A stretch of DNA of 64,000 nt from Kitasatospora paranensis (GCF_039544005.1 NZ_BAABKV010000001.1:8184001-8248000); one strand, 5' to 3'; counted from the first letter of the stretch, positions 1 through 9,355 are shown. Notes: generated by a model not told the origin, from the letters alone. Program-made: numbers and translations.

Positions 1-266
1 TGGTGGCCCTCAACCGGGCCGTCGCGGTGGGCTTCGCCGACGGCCCGGCCGCGGGGCTCGCCGCCGTCGACGAACTGGCCGCCGAGCCGCAGCTGGCGGG
101 CTACGGCTACCTCGCCGCCGCCCGCGCCGACTTCCTGCGGCGGCTGAACCGTACGGCCGAGGCGAGACTGGCGTACGAGGAGGCGCTGCTGCTCACCGGG
201 AACGCCGTGGAACGCGACTTCCTGGCCGACCGCCTCCGCGAGCTGGACCAGGAGGGGCCGGCCTGA
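1..266 (+). CDS. ECF sigma factor, C-terminal part (runs off the left edge)
   Basis: Only the last 87 residues or so are in the window. They form the TPR-like alpha-helical tail (ALNRAVAV, then YLAAARADFLRRL, then AEARLAYEEAL near the end) found after the sigma2/sigma4 domains in the ECF42-type, DUF6596-containing sigma factors. In that family the long tail replaces an anti-sigma factor, and the partner gene is usually a YCII/DGPF-domain protein, which would lie outside the window on the left. The frame is open at base 1, so the GTG at base 3 is simply an internal Val codon. Family assignment is by motif resemblance only; the promoter-binding domains cannot be seen. Confidence 0.75.
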   Translation, partial: VALNRAVAVGFADGPAAGLAAVDELAAEPQLAGYGYLAAARADFLRRLNRTAEARLAYEEALLLTGNAVERDFLADRLRELDQEGPA

Positions 267-326
267 GTCGGCGGCCGGCGTGGACAAGACCGGCACCAGC
301 GCGGTCGATTGCTGCCGCGCAAGACC

Positions 327-355
327 TTGACGACATCTCTGTGAGCGCTAACAAT
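327..355 (+). promoter_or_regulatory. Promoter with overlapping LacI-type operator upstream of the GH127 gene
   Basis: TTGACG (327-332) is followed after 17 bases by AACAAT (350-355), a plausible housekeeping promoter. The near-palindrome TGTGAGCGCTAACA (340-353, one mismatched pair around GAGCGCT) lies in the spacer and overlaps the -10. GAGCGCT-centred palindromes are typical LacI/GntR-family operators in front of streptomycete polysaccharide-degradation genes, so binding here should block transcription. The promoter sits about 220 bases before the chosen start codon, implying a long leader. The rest of 267-578 holds no other gene I can support. Confidence 0.5.
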
Positions 356-578
356 AATTCCCCGGAGGTGCCGCAGCTGCGTCAACATCCCATCCTGTCA
401 AGCCAGTTCGACGACAGCCGCCGCATGTCCACCTCCTGTTCCGAGGCCGTGCCGTCGCAGCCCGCCCCGGCCGTCCGGCCGTCCCGTTCCGCCGTTGCCG
501 CCCGTGTGCCCGCCTCCGGCTGCCACCGGCTGGCTGCTGCCGGTGCGCGCCTCACTCCCTCAGCCCGTGGAGACCGTC

Positions 579-3308
579 ATGACCGGAACATCCGGCGGCA
601 TCGACCGCCGCAACCTGCTCCGCCTCACCGTGGCCGGAGCGGTCGCGGCAGGCCTTGCGCCCGGCACCGCCACGGCTGCGACAGCCCCCGTCGGCGACGC
701 GCGTGCCGACATCGGGGTCCAGCTCACGCCCTTCCCGGCCGACGCCGTCCGCCTCACCGCCGGCCGGTTCCTCGACTCGCAGAACCGCCGGCTGGCCTAC
801 ATGCGGTTCCTGGACATGGACCGCCTCCTCTACAACTTCCGTACCACCGCCCGCCTGTCGACCCAGGGAGCGGAGCCGTGCGGCGGCTGGGAGAGCCCGA
901 CCTGGGGCTGGCGCGGTCACATGGTCGGGCACTACCTGTCGGGGGCCTCGCTCGCGGTGGCCGCCACCGGCGACTCCCAACTGCGCGCCAACGTCACCCG
1001 TCTCGTCGCCGAGCTCGCCAAGTGCCAGGCCGCGGCCACCGCCGCCGGCTACCGCACCGGCTACCTCGGCGGCTTCCCGGAGGGCGACTTCACCCGGATG
1101 GAGAACGGCGAGTACATCGTCGTCTGGTACACCACCCACAAGATCATGGCCGGTCTGCTCGACGCCCACCGCCTCCTCGGCATCGACCAGGCACTGACCG
1201 TCCTGCTCGGATTCGCCGACTGGGCGGACTGGTGGACCTCCCAGCGCTCCTACACCAGGATGCAGGCCGATCTCGACATCGAGTTCGGCGGCATGAACGG
1301 GGTCCTCGCCGACCTGTACCAGCTCACGGGGGACAGCCGCTGGCTCACCGTCGCCCAGCGGTTCGACCACGCCCGCGTGTTCGACCCGCTCGCCGCGGGC
1401 CAGGACCAGCTCGACGGCTTCCACGCCAACACCCAGATGGCCAAGGTGATGGGGGCGGTCAGGGAGTACGAGGCGACCGGCACGACCCGGTACCGGGACA
1501 TCGCCCGCAACTACTGGGACATCGTCGTCCAGCACCACACCTACTGCACCGGCGGGAACAGCGACGGCGAGATCTACCACGGCCCCGACCAGATCTCCAA
1601 CCGCCTCTCCTCGGCGTCGTGCGAGGTCTGCAACGTCTACAACCTCCTCAAGATCACCCGCGAGCTGTTCTTCCTCGACCCGGGCCGCGCCGACTACATG
1701 GACTACTACGAGTGGGCGCTCTACAACGAGATCCTGCCGCAGCAGGACCCGACGAGCGCGCACGGCCGCGTCACCTACTACCTCGACCTGCGCCCCGGTG
1801 CCGCCAAGGTCTACGACGACGACTACGGCACCTTCTGGTGCGACACCGGCTCCAGCCTGGAGACGTACGCCAAGCTCAACGACTCCATCTACTTCTCGAA
1901 CGGCCGTACGCTCTGGGTCAACCTCTTCATCCCGTCCGTGCTCACCTGGTCCGCGACGGGCCTGACGGTGACCCAGACCACGAACTACCCTGCGGCCGCG
2001 ACCAGCACCCTCACCATCGGGGGCTCCGGCGCCGCCGTCATCCGGGTGCGCATCCCGAAGTGGGCGACCGGCGCCTCGCTGACGGTCAACGGCGCGGCCC
2101 AGCCCGCCACGCCGGGCACCTACGCGACGCTCGACCGCACCTGGGCCGGCGGCGACACCGTCACCGTGACACTGCCGATGGCCCTCAGGCTCACCGCCGC
2201 CCCCGACGATCCCGCGGTCCAGTCGGTCAGTTACGGGCCGGTCCTGCTCGCCGGGCAGTACGGTGCCTTCAGCCAGGGCCCGAACCCGGGGTCGCCCCCG
2301 GCCCCCAGCCCGCAGGTCCTGCAGCACCTGCCGGAGCTCGACCCGGCCTCCCTCGCCCCGACCGGCACGGCCCTGACCTTCACCGCCCGCGCGGACGGCG
2401 CGGCGGTGACGCTCCGCCCCTACTTCGACACCCACAACCAGTACGGCACCGTCTACTGGACGAATCCCACCCGCTCCGCCTACGTGCGGCTGCGCAACCG
2501 CGGCAGCGGTCTCGTCCTCGGGATCACGGGCATGTCGACCGCGGACGGCGCCGCCGCCCTGCAGTGGGCCGACACCGGCACGGCCGACCACCAGTGGGAA
2601 CTCGCACCGTCGGCCGGCTACGTCCGGCTGCGCAACCGCAACAGCGGCAAGGTCCTGGGCGTCACGGGCATGTCCACCGCGGACGGGGCGGCCGTCGTCC
2701 AGTGGACCGACAACGGCACCACCGACCACGACTGGCAGCTCGTCGACGCCGGCGGCGGCCGGGTCAAGCTCGTCAACCGCAACAGCGGCAAGCTGCTCGG
2801 CGTCGCCGGCGGCGCGACCACCCAGGGCGCGGCCCTCGTGCAGAGCGGTGACACCGGCACCGACGACCACGTCTGGGAGATTCTTCCGGACGGCTGGGTC
2901 CGCCTGCAGAACGTGGGCAGCGGCCTCCTCCTCGGCGTGCAGAACGCGGGCCGCGGCGACGGCGCGGCCGCCCTCCAGTGGCACGACTCCGGTACCGCCG
3001 ACCACGGTTGGACCTTCGTGCCCGACACCGACGGGGCCTTCCGCATCCGCAACCAGAACAGCGGCAAGGTCCTCGGTGTCACCGGCATGTCCACCGCGGA
3101 CGGCGCGGCGGTCCTCCAGTGGACGGACAACGGCACCCGCGACCACCTGTGGCGGATGCTCGTGACCGGCAACGGCGACCGGTTCCGGTTGCTCAACGTC
3201 AACAGCGGCCTGGTCCTCGGCGTGCAGAACGGAGCCACCGGCGCGGGCGCCACCTGCGTGCAGAGCGTCGACAACGGTGCCGCAGACCGGCTGTGGCGTC
3301 TGCGATGA
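579..3308 (+). CDS. Tat-exported GH127-type glycosidase with six ricin-type lectin repeats
   Basis: Predicted extracellular beta-L-arabinofuranosidase-like enzyme (DUF1680/GH127), 909 residues. The start ATG at 579 has GGAG six bases upstream and begins a twin-arginine signal (RRNLLRLTVAGA, residues 10-21); a longer frame upstream lacks support. The catalytic (alpha/alpha)6 part spans about 50-620. GH127 hallmarks are visible: TGGxxxxGE near 325-331, the CEVCN segment at 348-352 (metal-site Glu and Cys), and FWCDTG at 419-424. The C-terminal part has six repeats of about 45 residues, each with LRNxxSGxxLGV and a DNGTxDHxW-like end, that is, two RicinB-like lectin modules for binding polymer. 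Oddity: the second Cys of the usual WCC motif is Asp422 here. Exact substrate is inferred, not shown. Confidence 0.85.
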   Translation: MTGTSGGIDRRNLLRLTVAGAVAAGLAPGTATAATAPVGDARADIGVQLTPFPADAVRLTAGRFLDSQNRRLAYMRFLDMDRLLYNFRTTARLSTQGAEPCGGWESPTWGWRGHMVGHYLSGASLAVAATGDSQLRANVTRLVAELAKCQAAATAAGYRTGYLGGFPEGDFTRMENGEYIVVWYTTHKIMAGLLDAHRLLGIDQALTVLLGFADWADWWTSQRSYTRMQADLDIEFGGMNGVLADLYQLTGDSRWLTVAQRFDHARVFDPLAAGQDQLDGFHANTQMAKVMGAVREYEATGTTRYRDIARNYWDIVVQHHTYCTGGNSDGEIYHGPDQISNRLSSASCEVCNVYNLLKITRELFFLDPGRADYMDYYEWALYNEILPQQDPTSAHGRVTYYLDLRPGAAKVYDDDYGTFWCDTGSSLETYAKLNDSIYFSNGRTLWVNLFIPSVLTWSATGLTVTQTTNYPAAATSTLTIGGSGAAVIRVRIPKWATGASLTVNGAAQPATPGTYATLDRTWAGGDTVTVTLPMALRLTAAPDDPAVQSVSYGPVLLAGQYGAFSQGPNPGSPPAPSPQVLQHLPELDPASLAPTGTALTFTARADGAAVTLRPYFDTHNQYGTVYWTNPTRSAYVRLRNRGSGLVLGITGMSTADGAAALQWADTGTADHQWELAPSAGYVRLRNRNSGKVLGVTGMSTADGAAVVQWTDNGTTDHDWQLVDAGGGRVKLVNRNSGKLLGVAGGATTQGAALVQSGDTGTDDHVWEILPDGWVRLQNVGSGLLLGVQNAGRGDGAAALQWHDSGTADHGWTFVPDTDGAFRIRNQNSGKVLGVTGMSTADGAAVLQWTDNGTRDHLWRMLVTGNGDRFRLLNVNSGLVLGVQNGATGAGATCVQSVDNGAADRLWRLR

Positions 3309-3368
3309 CACCGCGCGCCGTCGACCGCCGGCCCTGCGCCGCGGTGGTGGGCGGCGGGGGTGGGGGTG

Positions 3369-4103
3369 TCAGGCGACCGCGCCGTTGGCGAAGAGGACCT
3401 GGCCGTTGACCCACCAGCCGTCGCCGGCGAGGAAGGCGACAGCCGCGGCGATGTCGTCCGGCGTGCCGAGGCGCTCCTGCGGGGACTGGGCGGCGAGGCG
3501 GTCGATGGTCTGCTCGTCCTTGCCGTGCAGGAAGAGGGGCGTCGCGGTGGGGCCGGGGGCCACGGTGTTGACGGTGATGTCGCGGCCGCGCAGTTCGCGG
3601 GCCAGGACGAGCGTCATGGCCTCGACCGCACCCTTGCTGGCCGCGTACGGCGCGTAACCGGGGAAGGCCAGGCGGGTCACCGAACTGGAGAAGAAGATCA
3701 CCGCTCCGCCGGTTCGCAGGCGGCGGGCCGCCTGCTGGGCGACGACGAAGGTGCCGCGGACGTTGGTGCGCATCAGGTGGTCCAGTGCGTCGAGGTCGAA
3801 CTCGGCGACGGGGCCGAGGGTCATCACCCCGGCCGTGTGGACGAGGACGTCGATCCCGCCGAACGCCTCCTGGACCTGGTCGAACGCGGCGGCCATCGCC
3901 TGCTCGTCGGCCACGTCGCCGCCGACCGCGAGGGCTCGGCCGCCTGCTGCCTCGACGGCGGCGACGAGGTCGTCGGCCGCGGCCCTGTTGCCGGCGTAGT
4001 GAGCGCCCACCGCCAGGCCGGCGGCGGCGAGCCGCAGGGCGACGGCGCGGCCGATGCCGCCGGAGGCTCCGGTGACGAGTGCGACCCGCGGGGTGTCGGA
4101 CAT
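3369..4103 (-). CDS. SDR-family oxidoreductase
   Basis: A 244-residue classical short-chain dehydrogenase/reductase, cytoplasmic and NAD(P)H-dependent, substrate unknown. It has the Rossmann motif TGASGGIG (11-18), a variant of the NAG motif as HTAG (89-92), the catalytic Ser around 139-141, and Tyr153/Lys157 in YAASK. The start ATG at 4103 has GGGAGG upstream; a frame extension to 4388 runs into the divergent regulator and is rejected. It is transcribed away from a TetR gene, and the space between them carries two matching palindromes, so it is very probably the regulator's target. Such TetR/SDR pairs often serve in small-molecule detoxification, but the sequence does not show the substrate. 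Confidence 0.9.
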   Translation of the reverse strand: MSDTPRVALVTGASGGIGRAVALRLAAAGLAVGAHYAGNRAAADDLVAAVEAAGGRALAVGGDVADEQAMAAAFDQVQEAFGGIDVLVHTAGVMTLGPVAEFDLDALDHLMRTNVRGTFVVAQQAARRLRTGGAVIFFSSSVTRLAFPGYAPYAASKGAVEAMTLVLARELRGRDITVNTVAPGPTATPLFLHGKDEQTIDRLAAQSPQERLGTPDDIAAAVAFLAGDGWWVNGQVLFANGAVA

Positions 4104-4124
4104 GGTGCTGCCTCCCAGATTTAA

Positions 4125-4167
4125 TGAACGCTGAGTCCATATAATCATGTGGTGGACGCGCCGTCCA
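4125..4167. promoter_or_regulatory. Pair of TetR-type operators between the SDR and TetR genes
   Basis: Two related 15-base palindromes lie 28 bases apart: TGAACG-CTG-AGTCCA (4125-4139, one mismatched pair at the inner edge) and TGGACG-CGC-CGTCCA (4153-4167, perfect). Both fit TGRACG-N3-MGTCCA. They occupy the short space between the divergent starts at 4103 and 4216, so occupancy would shut off both promoters. The AT-rich stretch around 4136-4146 between them (TCCATATAATC) is a likely -10 region. Confidence 0.6.
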
Positions 4168-4215
4168 TATGTCACGGTGGAGCCCCCACGGCAACGGACA
4201 GGAAGGACGCGCACC

Positions 4216-4848
4216 ATGCCCGCGCACACGGACCAGGAGACCACCGCGCCGAACCGGCGCGGCCGAGGACGGCGCCCGGCCGCCGAGGTCCGCGCCGACG
4301 CACTGCGGGCAGCCGGCGCGCTGCTCTTCGACTCGGGCATGGGCGCGTTCACCATCGAGGCGGTCGCCGCGAAGGCCGGGATCAGCAAGACGACGATCTA
4401 CAAGTGGTGGCCCTCCCGCGGAGCCCTCGCCCTCGACGGCTACTTCCACACCGTCGAACCCGCCCTCACCTTTCCCGACAGCGGCGACATCGAGGCCGAC
4501 CTGGCCGCCCAGCTCGGCGCGTTCGTCCACCTCCTCACCCGCACCCCCGCCGGCCGGGTCATCACCGAGCTCATAGGCCAGGCGCAGACCGACCCCGATC
4601 TCGCCGTCGCCCTGCGCACGCGCTACTCCGACCCGCGCCGGCGACTCGCCGTGGAGGCGATGCGCCGCGCCCAGGAACGCGGCCAACTGCGCGCCGACGC
4701 CGACTGCGAGGCACTGGTCGACCAGCTCTGGGGCGCCTGCTACCACCGGCTGCTGCTCTCCGACCTCCCGCTCACCGAGGAGTTCACGGCGAACCTGCTC
4801 GCCAACGTGCTGCACGGCGCGGCCCCGCGCACCCGGCCCGCCCCCTGA
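4216..4848 (+). CDS. TetR/AcrR-family transcriptional regulator
   Basis: 210-residue repressor. The N-terminal helix-turn-helix is clear (FTIEAVAAKAGISKTTIYKWW), preceded by a basic arm (RRGRGRRP). The rest is the helical TetR_C ligand domain (TetR_C_11-like, ending in a long C-terminal helix). The start ATG at 4216 is chosen over the upstream ATG at 4147 because AGGAAGG precedes it and because the upstream start would put the operator inside the coding sequence. It is divergent from the SDR gene and likely represses both genes through the paired palindromes at 4125-4167. The inducer is unknown. Confidence 0.9.
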   Translation: MPAHTDQETTAPNRRGRGRRPAAEVRADALRAAGALLFDSGMGAFTIEAVAAKAGISKTTIYKWWPSRGALALDGYFHTVEPALTFPDSGDIEADLAAQLGAFVHLLTRTPAGRVITELIGQAQTDPDLAVALRTRYSDPRRRLAVEAMRRAQERGQLRADADCEALVDQLWGACYHRLLLSDLPLTEEFTANLLANVLHGAAPRTRPAP

Positions 4849-5015
4849 GCGGAGCCGTCGAGCCGTCAGCCGACCCGCTGACGTGCGGGGCGCGCGTGGA
4901 GCCGGCCCGGGGGATGCACCGTGTCCGGTCCCGAGGTCGGCCGGCCGGCCCGGTCCGGTTACAGTGGTCGGCTCCACGCCGGACCTGCCCGCCCGCGCCA
5001 CCCGAGGAGACCCCC

Positions 5016-5789
5016 GTGCGGATACTCGTGGTGGAGGACGAACCCGACCTGCGGGCCGTCGTCGTCGCCGGGCTGCGCGCCGCCGGATTCTCCGTCGACG
5101 AAGCGGCCGACTGGGCCGCCGCGGACGAACTGTGCGACGTCAACACCTACCTCTGCGTCGTGCTGGACCGCGTCCTGCCCGACGGTGACGCGCTGGAGCG
5201 ACTGCAGGAGCGCCGGCGCCGGGGCTGGGCCGCACCCGTGCTCTTCCTCACCGCCCTGGACTCGCTCGACGACCGGATCGCCGGGCTGGAGGGCGGCGCC
5301 GACGACTACCTGCCGAAGCCCTTCGCCCTGCCGGAACTCGTGCTGCGCGTCCGCAGCCTCGCCCGCCGCGCCGACCACCGGCTGCCCGTCTTCCTCCGCT
5401 TCGCCGACCTCGAACTCGACCTGGCACGCCACGAAGTACGGCGCGCCGGCGTGCTGCTCTCGCTCACCCCCAAGGAACGGGCCGTCCTGCACGCCCTGCT
5501 GGCCCGCGCCGACCAGGTGGTCACCAAGGGCGAGCTGTTCGACCAGTGCTGGGACGAGATGGCCGAGCCCTCCTCGAACGTCGTCGAGGCGGTCGTCGCC
5601 GGGCTGCGCCGCAAGCTCGGCCCGCCGCCGCTCGTCCACACGGTCTGGGGCCGCGGATTCCGCCTCGGGCATCCAGCGGCCACCGGCCCCGCCGTCGCGG
5701 ACCCGCCCCGCGCGACGCGCGGTCGCGCCCGCGGCGCCGACGGTTCGGCGAGAACCGGCAGCAACGGGCGCCCGGGGACGACCCGGTGA
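5016..5789 (+). CDS. OmpR/PhoB-family response regulator
   Basis: 257 residues. The receiver domain begins at the start codon (ILVVEDEPDLR); the phospho-acceptor is Asp51 (VVLDRVLPDG), with Thr79 and Lys101 (PKPF) as the switch residues. A winged-helix DNA-binding domain follows at about 125-218 (LTPKERAVLHALL, then SSNVVEAVVAGLRRKLG, then VWGRGFRL). The last 35 or so residues are a low-complexity Arg/Pro/Ala tail. The GTG start at 5016 has GAGGAG upstream. The stop overlaps the histidine kinase start by four bases (GTGA), so the two are translationally coupled and form one two-component system. Confidence 0.92.
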   Translation: MRILVVEDEPDLRAVVVAGLRAAGFSVDEAADWAAADELCDVNTYLCVVLDRVLPDGDALERLQERRRRGWAAPVLFLTALDSLDDRIAGLEGGADDYLPKPFALPELVLRVRSLARRADHRLPVFLRFADLELDLARHEVRRAGVLLSLTPKERAVLHALLARADQVVTKGELFDQCWDEMAEPSSNVVEAVVAGLRRKLGPPPLVHTVWGRGFRLGHPAATGPAVADPPRATRGRARGADGSARTGSNGRPGTTR

Positions 5790-7147
5790 CGACCGTGAAG
5801 AAGCGCGCCGCCCGCTCCCCGGCCCGCCGCAGCCTGAGCCTGCTGCGACGGCGCCTGACGGCCGCGTACACCGGGATCGTCGCCGTCGGACTCGCCGCCC
5901 TGTCCCTGCTGGTGCTGCGCACCGACGCCCGCTCCTGGCAGGCCGCCGAGTACGACGAGATGGGCCGCCGGGCAGCCGTCGTCACCTCGCTGATCTACTA
6001 CGAGCGGGGCCGGATCCAGCTGGACGGGCTCCAGGACGACGAAGCCACCACCGGGAGTCCGCAGGTCACCGTCCTGCTCGGCCCGGCCGGGGGCGCCGAG
6101 GCGCCGTTCCGGCCCGCGTTCGCGAGCCGGCACCAGCGCTTCCCGATGTCGGCGGCACACCTGCACACGGTGGCGGCGACCGCCATGGCACAGGACCGGA
6201 CGGTCACCCGGGAAGGGACGGACGACACCGGACGCCCCGTCCACCTGCTGGCCGCCCCGTTCTACGAGGACGGCACCCAACGGGTCGCGGGCGCCGTCGT
6301 CGTGGTCGGCGACCCCCTGCGCGGCTCGGCAGAACACCGCCGACTGGCGGCGACCCTGGCCCTCGCCTGCGCCGCGTTCACCCTGCTGGGCGCCGCGGCC
6401 GGCCACGCCCTCTCCGGTCGGAGCCTGCGCCCGGCCTGGCAGGCGCTCGACCAGCAGGAGCGGCTGCTCGCCGACGCCGCCCACGAGCTGCGCACCCCCG
6501 TCGCGGTGATGCGCGGCGCCGTGGATCTCGCCGAGATCGCGCCGGGCGCCCTCGCCGAGCACCTGCCACGGCTGCGCCGCGCCTCCGACCGGATGGCGGA
6601 CGTCATCGAGAACCTGCTGGCCCGCGGCCGGCTGCGGGCCGGTGTCGACGTGCTGCGCCGCGAACCGGTGCGACTCGACCAGCTGGTGGAGGCCGTCTGC
6701 GCGGAACTCCCGCCGGAAGCCTGCCTGCTGACGCTCGACACCGCCGCCACCGTGGTAGCGGTCGACCCGGGGCTCGCGCGGCTCGCGGTCCGGAACCTGC
6801 TCGACAACGCCCTGCGGCACGGCACCTCTGCCGCGGGGCCCCACGCCGGGACGGCCGAGGTGGCCGTCACCGTGCGCGGGGCGGAGGTGGTGGTGGCCGA
6901 CCGCGGGCCGGGCCTCGACCCGCGGGAGATCCCGCTGGTCCTCACCCGGTTCCACTCACCCGGCGGCGGCACCGGGATCGGCCTGTCGCTGGTGGACCGG
7001 GTGGCCGTGGCGCACGGCGGGAGCATCCGGATCGCCGCCCGGCCCGGTGGCGGTGCCGTGTTCACCCTGCGGCTGGCCCGCGACGCCCGCCGCGGGCGGT
7101 GGCGGCGGCCGGGCACCCGGGCGGTGCGCCCCTCGGACGGCCGGTAG
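5786..7147 (+). CDS. Sensor histidine kinase
   Basis: 453 residues, partner of the preceding regulator. A basic N-terminus and a membrane segment (about 27-47) lead into an extracytoplasmic sensor region of about 140 residues; a second membrane segment follows near 190-208. The HisKA box is AHELRTP with His233, and the HATPase domain shows the N-box (NLLDNALRHG), the G1 box (DRGPGLD) and the G2 box (GTGIGLSLV). No HAMP domain is obvious between the second membrane segment and the His box, making this a compact EnvZ-type kinase. The stimulus cannot be read from the sequence. The next gene encodes a secreted protein and could be a target, though this is only positional. Confidence 0.9.
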   Translation: MTTVKKRAARSPARRSLSLLRRRLTAAYTGIVAVGLAALSLLVLRTDARSWQAAEYDEMGRRAAVVTSLIYYERGRIQLDGLQDDEATTGSPQVTVLLGPAGGAEAPFRPAFASRHQRFPMSAAHLHTVAATAMAQDRTVTREGTDDTGRPVHLLAAPFYEDGTQRVAGAVVVVGDPLRGSAEHRRLAATLALACAAFTLLGAAAGHALSGRSLRPAWQALDQQERLLADAAHELRTPVAVMRGAVDLAEIAPGALAEHLPRLRRASDRMADVIENLLARGRLRAGVDVLRREPVRLDQLVEAVCAELPPEACLLTLDTAATVVAVDPGLARLAVRNLLDNALRHGTSAAGPHAGTAEVAVTVRGAEVVVADRGPGLDPREIPLVLTRFHSPGGGTGIGLSLVDRVAVAHGGSIRIAARPGGGAVFTLRLARDARRGRWRRPGTRAVRPSDGR

Positions 7148-7272
7148 GACGACGCAGCGGGGCGGCCCGTTCGTGGGGTGTCGCCGGACCGGTCCGGCCG
7201 CCTCACGAATTCCTCATGGTCCGCGGACGAGGATGGCATCCGTCCTCGTGATCCACCACCCGCAGGAGTCCC

Positions 7273-8327
7273 ATGAGCAGGCACGCCTCCCCCTCGTCCG
7301 CCGGCGCGCGGCCGCCGCCGGCCTGGCCGTCGGCGTGGTCGCCGCGCTGGGCGCCGGTTTCGCCTTCACCAGTGCCTCGGCGGGTGTCGGCCCGCAGCAC
7401 CGTGCGGCCGGCGACCGTCCGCAGGCGGGAGCACACCGGTCCGCCCCGCCGAGAGCGGGTGCGCCCACCCCGTCGGCACGCCCGTCCGCGGAGGCCGGGA
7501 CATCCGGTACGGCCCGGGGCGCCCTCGGGAGCAGCGCAGGTCCGTCCGGCGCACCGTCAGGCACGGCGTCCGCCCGGGCCGGTGCCGCGGCGGCCGGGGC
7601 CGGCCACCAGGTCACGCTGCCGGCCCCGGGCGCGGGGTTCGACTACCAGATCGGCGGCCCCTACACCCCACCGCCCGGCGTCGCCGCGGTCTCCCGCGAC
7701 CGTACCGCCCCGGCCGCGGCGGGGATGTACAACATCTGCTACGTCAACGCCTTCCAGGCCCAGCCGGACGCCACCGACTGGTGGCAGCAGAACCACCCCG
7801 ACCTGCTGCTGCGCGACTCCGGCGGCGACCCGGTCGTCGACCAGGACTGGCACGAGGCACTGCTGGACGTCTCCACGGCGGACAAGCGCACCCGGCTGGC
7901 CGCGATCGTCGGCGGGTGGATCGACGACTGCGCCGCCAAGGGCTACCAGGCGGTCGAGCCCGACAACCTGGACTCCTACGACCGGTCCGGCGGTCGCCTC
8001 AGCAAGTCCTCCAACGCCGCCTTCGCCGAGCTCCTCGCCGACCGGGCGCACGGAGCGGGGCTGGCGATCGGTCAGAAGAACACCACGGCCATGCTGGACC
8101 AGCGGACGGCCGTGGGGTTCGACTTCGCGGTCGCGGAGGAGTGCGGCCGCTACGGCGAGTGCGGAGCCTTCGCGTCCGCGTACGGGAACCGGGTCTTCGT
8201 GATCGAGTACCGGGCGGCGGACTTCGACAAGGCGTGCGACGAGTGGCGCGGCCGGCTGTCGGTCGTCCTGCGCGACCGCGACGTCCGCCCGGCCGGCACC
8301 TCGGGATACGTCTACCGGCGCTGCTGA
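7273..8327 (+). CDS. Secreted GH114-type endo-alpha-1,4-polygalactosaminidase-like protein
   Basis: Secreted TIM-barrel protein of the GH114/TM1410 family, predicted to cleave galactosamine-containing polymers. A signal peptide (RRRAAAAGLAVGVVAAL) is followed by an Ala/Pro/Ser-rich linker of about 80 residues, then the family domain (YNICYVNAFQ; PDLLLRDSGG; GYQAVEPDNLDSYD; VAEECGRYGEC). The ATG at 7273 has CAGGAG correctly spaced but is one frame off from the body. A single missing C in the CCCCC run at 7289-7293 joins MSRHASP directly to LVRRRAAAAG, giving a normal signal peptide. Read literally, the body frame would have to start at ATG 7233, which has no properly spaced ribosome site. I favour the 7273 start plus one base lost. 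Confidence 0.75.
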
Positions 8328-8351
8328 CGCGCCTGCGGGCGGTGCTCGCAC

Positions 8352-9232
8352 CTACTCCAGCACCGCGTGGAAGCCACGCTCGCCGATGGCGGCCATCAGC
8401 GGGTTGTCCGCCGAGTGCGTGAGGAAGGCGACCGACAGGGCGAGCGCCCACCCGCGGGCCCGCTCCCAGGTGGCCTCGTCCGCGCGGCCGTACGCCTGCC
8501 GCAGGGCAGCCCGCCCTTCCGCCGGGAACAGCATCCAGGCCACGGACAGGTCGGTGGCGGGATCGCCGGCGGTGATGTCGCCGAAGTCGATCACCGCGCT
8601 GATCCGGCCGTGGTCGACCAGGATGTTGGCCGGGTGCAGGTCCCCGTGCAGCCACAGCGGCGGCCCGTCCCGGGCGGGCGCGGCCGACGCCCTCTCCCAG
8701 ACGCGCAGTGCGGCGGCACGGCGGCCCGGGTCGGCCACGTGCGCCAGCCCGCGCAGCACGCCGTCGGCGCGCCCGGGCAGCGGGATCCCGCGGTACGGGT
8801 TGGCGGGCGCGCCCGAGGGGGCCGGGGTGTGCAGGGCGGCCAGGAAGCCGCCGAGTGCGGTCGCGGCCGGGCCGAGGTCGTCGGCCCGCAGCGCGCGGCG
8901 ACCCGGCCCGGGAAGTACGGCACGACGCTCCACGGCCAGGGGTACTGCGCGCACGGCCGCCCGAGACGCACCGGCGCGGGCACCGGCAGCGGCAGGCGGC
9001 CGGCCAGTTCCGGCAGCCACCGGTGCTCGTGGGCGGCGAGTTCCGCGGCGAGGGCGCGCCGGGGCAGCCGGACGAGCAGGTGCTCGCCCAGTCGGCAGAC
9101 GAGGTTGTCCCAGCCGTTGGTCAGCGGTGCGATGGCCAGGCCCGCGAGGTCGGGGTGCTGCTCGCGGAGCAGGCGGCGCACCAGCCCGACGGAGATCGGG
9201 ACCTCCGCGGGCGGCATCCGGTGAACGGTCAC
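8352..9232 (-). pseudogene. Aminoglycoside-phosphotransferase-fold kinase, frameshifted
   Basis: Encodes an APH-family phosphotransferase of about 290 residues in two frames. The N-terminal half (9232 to about 8900) has NGWDNLVCRLGEHLLVRLP, the nucleotide-binding part. The C-terminal half (about 8895 to 8352) has the Brenner motif LHGDLHPANILVDHG and the metal-binding VIDFGDI. The halves join if one base is restored in the GCGCGCGG stretch at about 8890-8900. The start GTG at 9232 has AAGG upstream. Family members phosphorylate aminoglycosides or other small molecules; the substrate here is unknown. Because the loss matches the other single-base losses in the window, the gene is probably intact in the organism. 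Confidence 0.8.
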
Positions 9233-9355
9233 GGCCAGGACCTTACGACCCCGCCGGCGCCGGCCGGTACGCCGGAAGAGGCCCACCCTTGCCGTTCCGC
9301 GGCCGGTCGGCCGGCCACGGAACGGCAGGGGTGCGGGCGGTCTGCGGTGCTCCGG

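Noticed and set aside
552..3311. 919-residue open frame on the minus strand opposite the GH127 gene
   Set aside because: Low-complexity Val/Gly/Ala-rich shadow caused by the high-GC coding strand; it lacks a family pattern, and the opposite frame is clearly a glycosidase.
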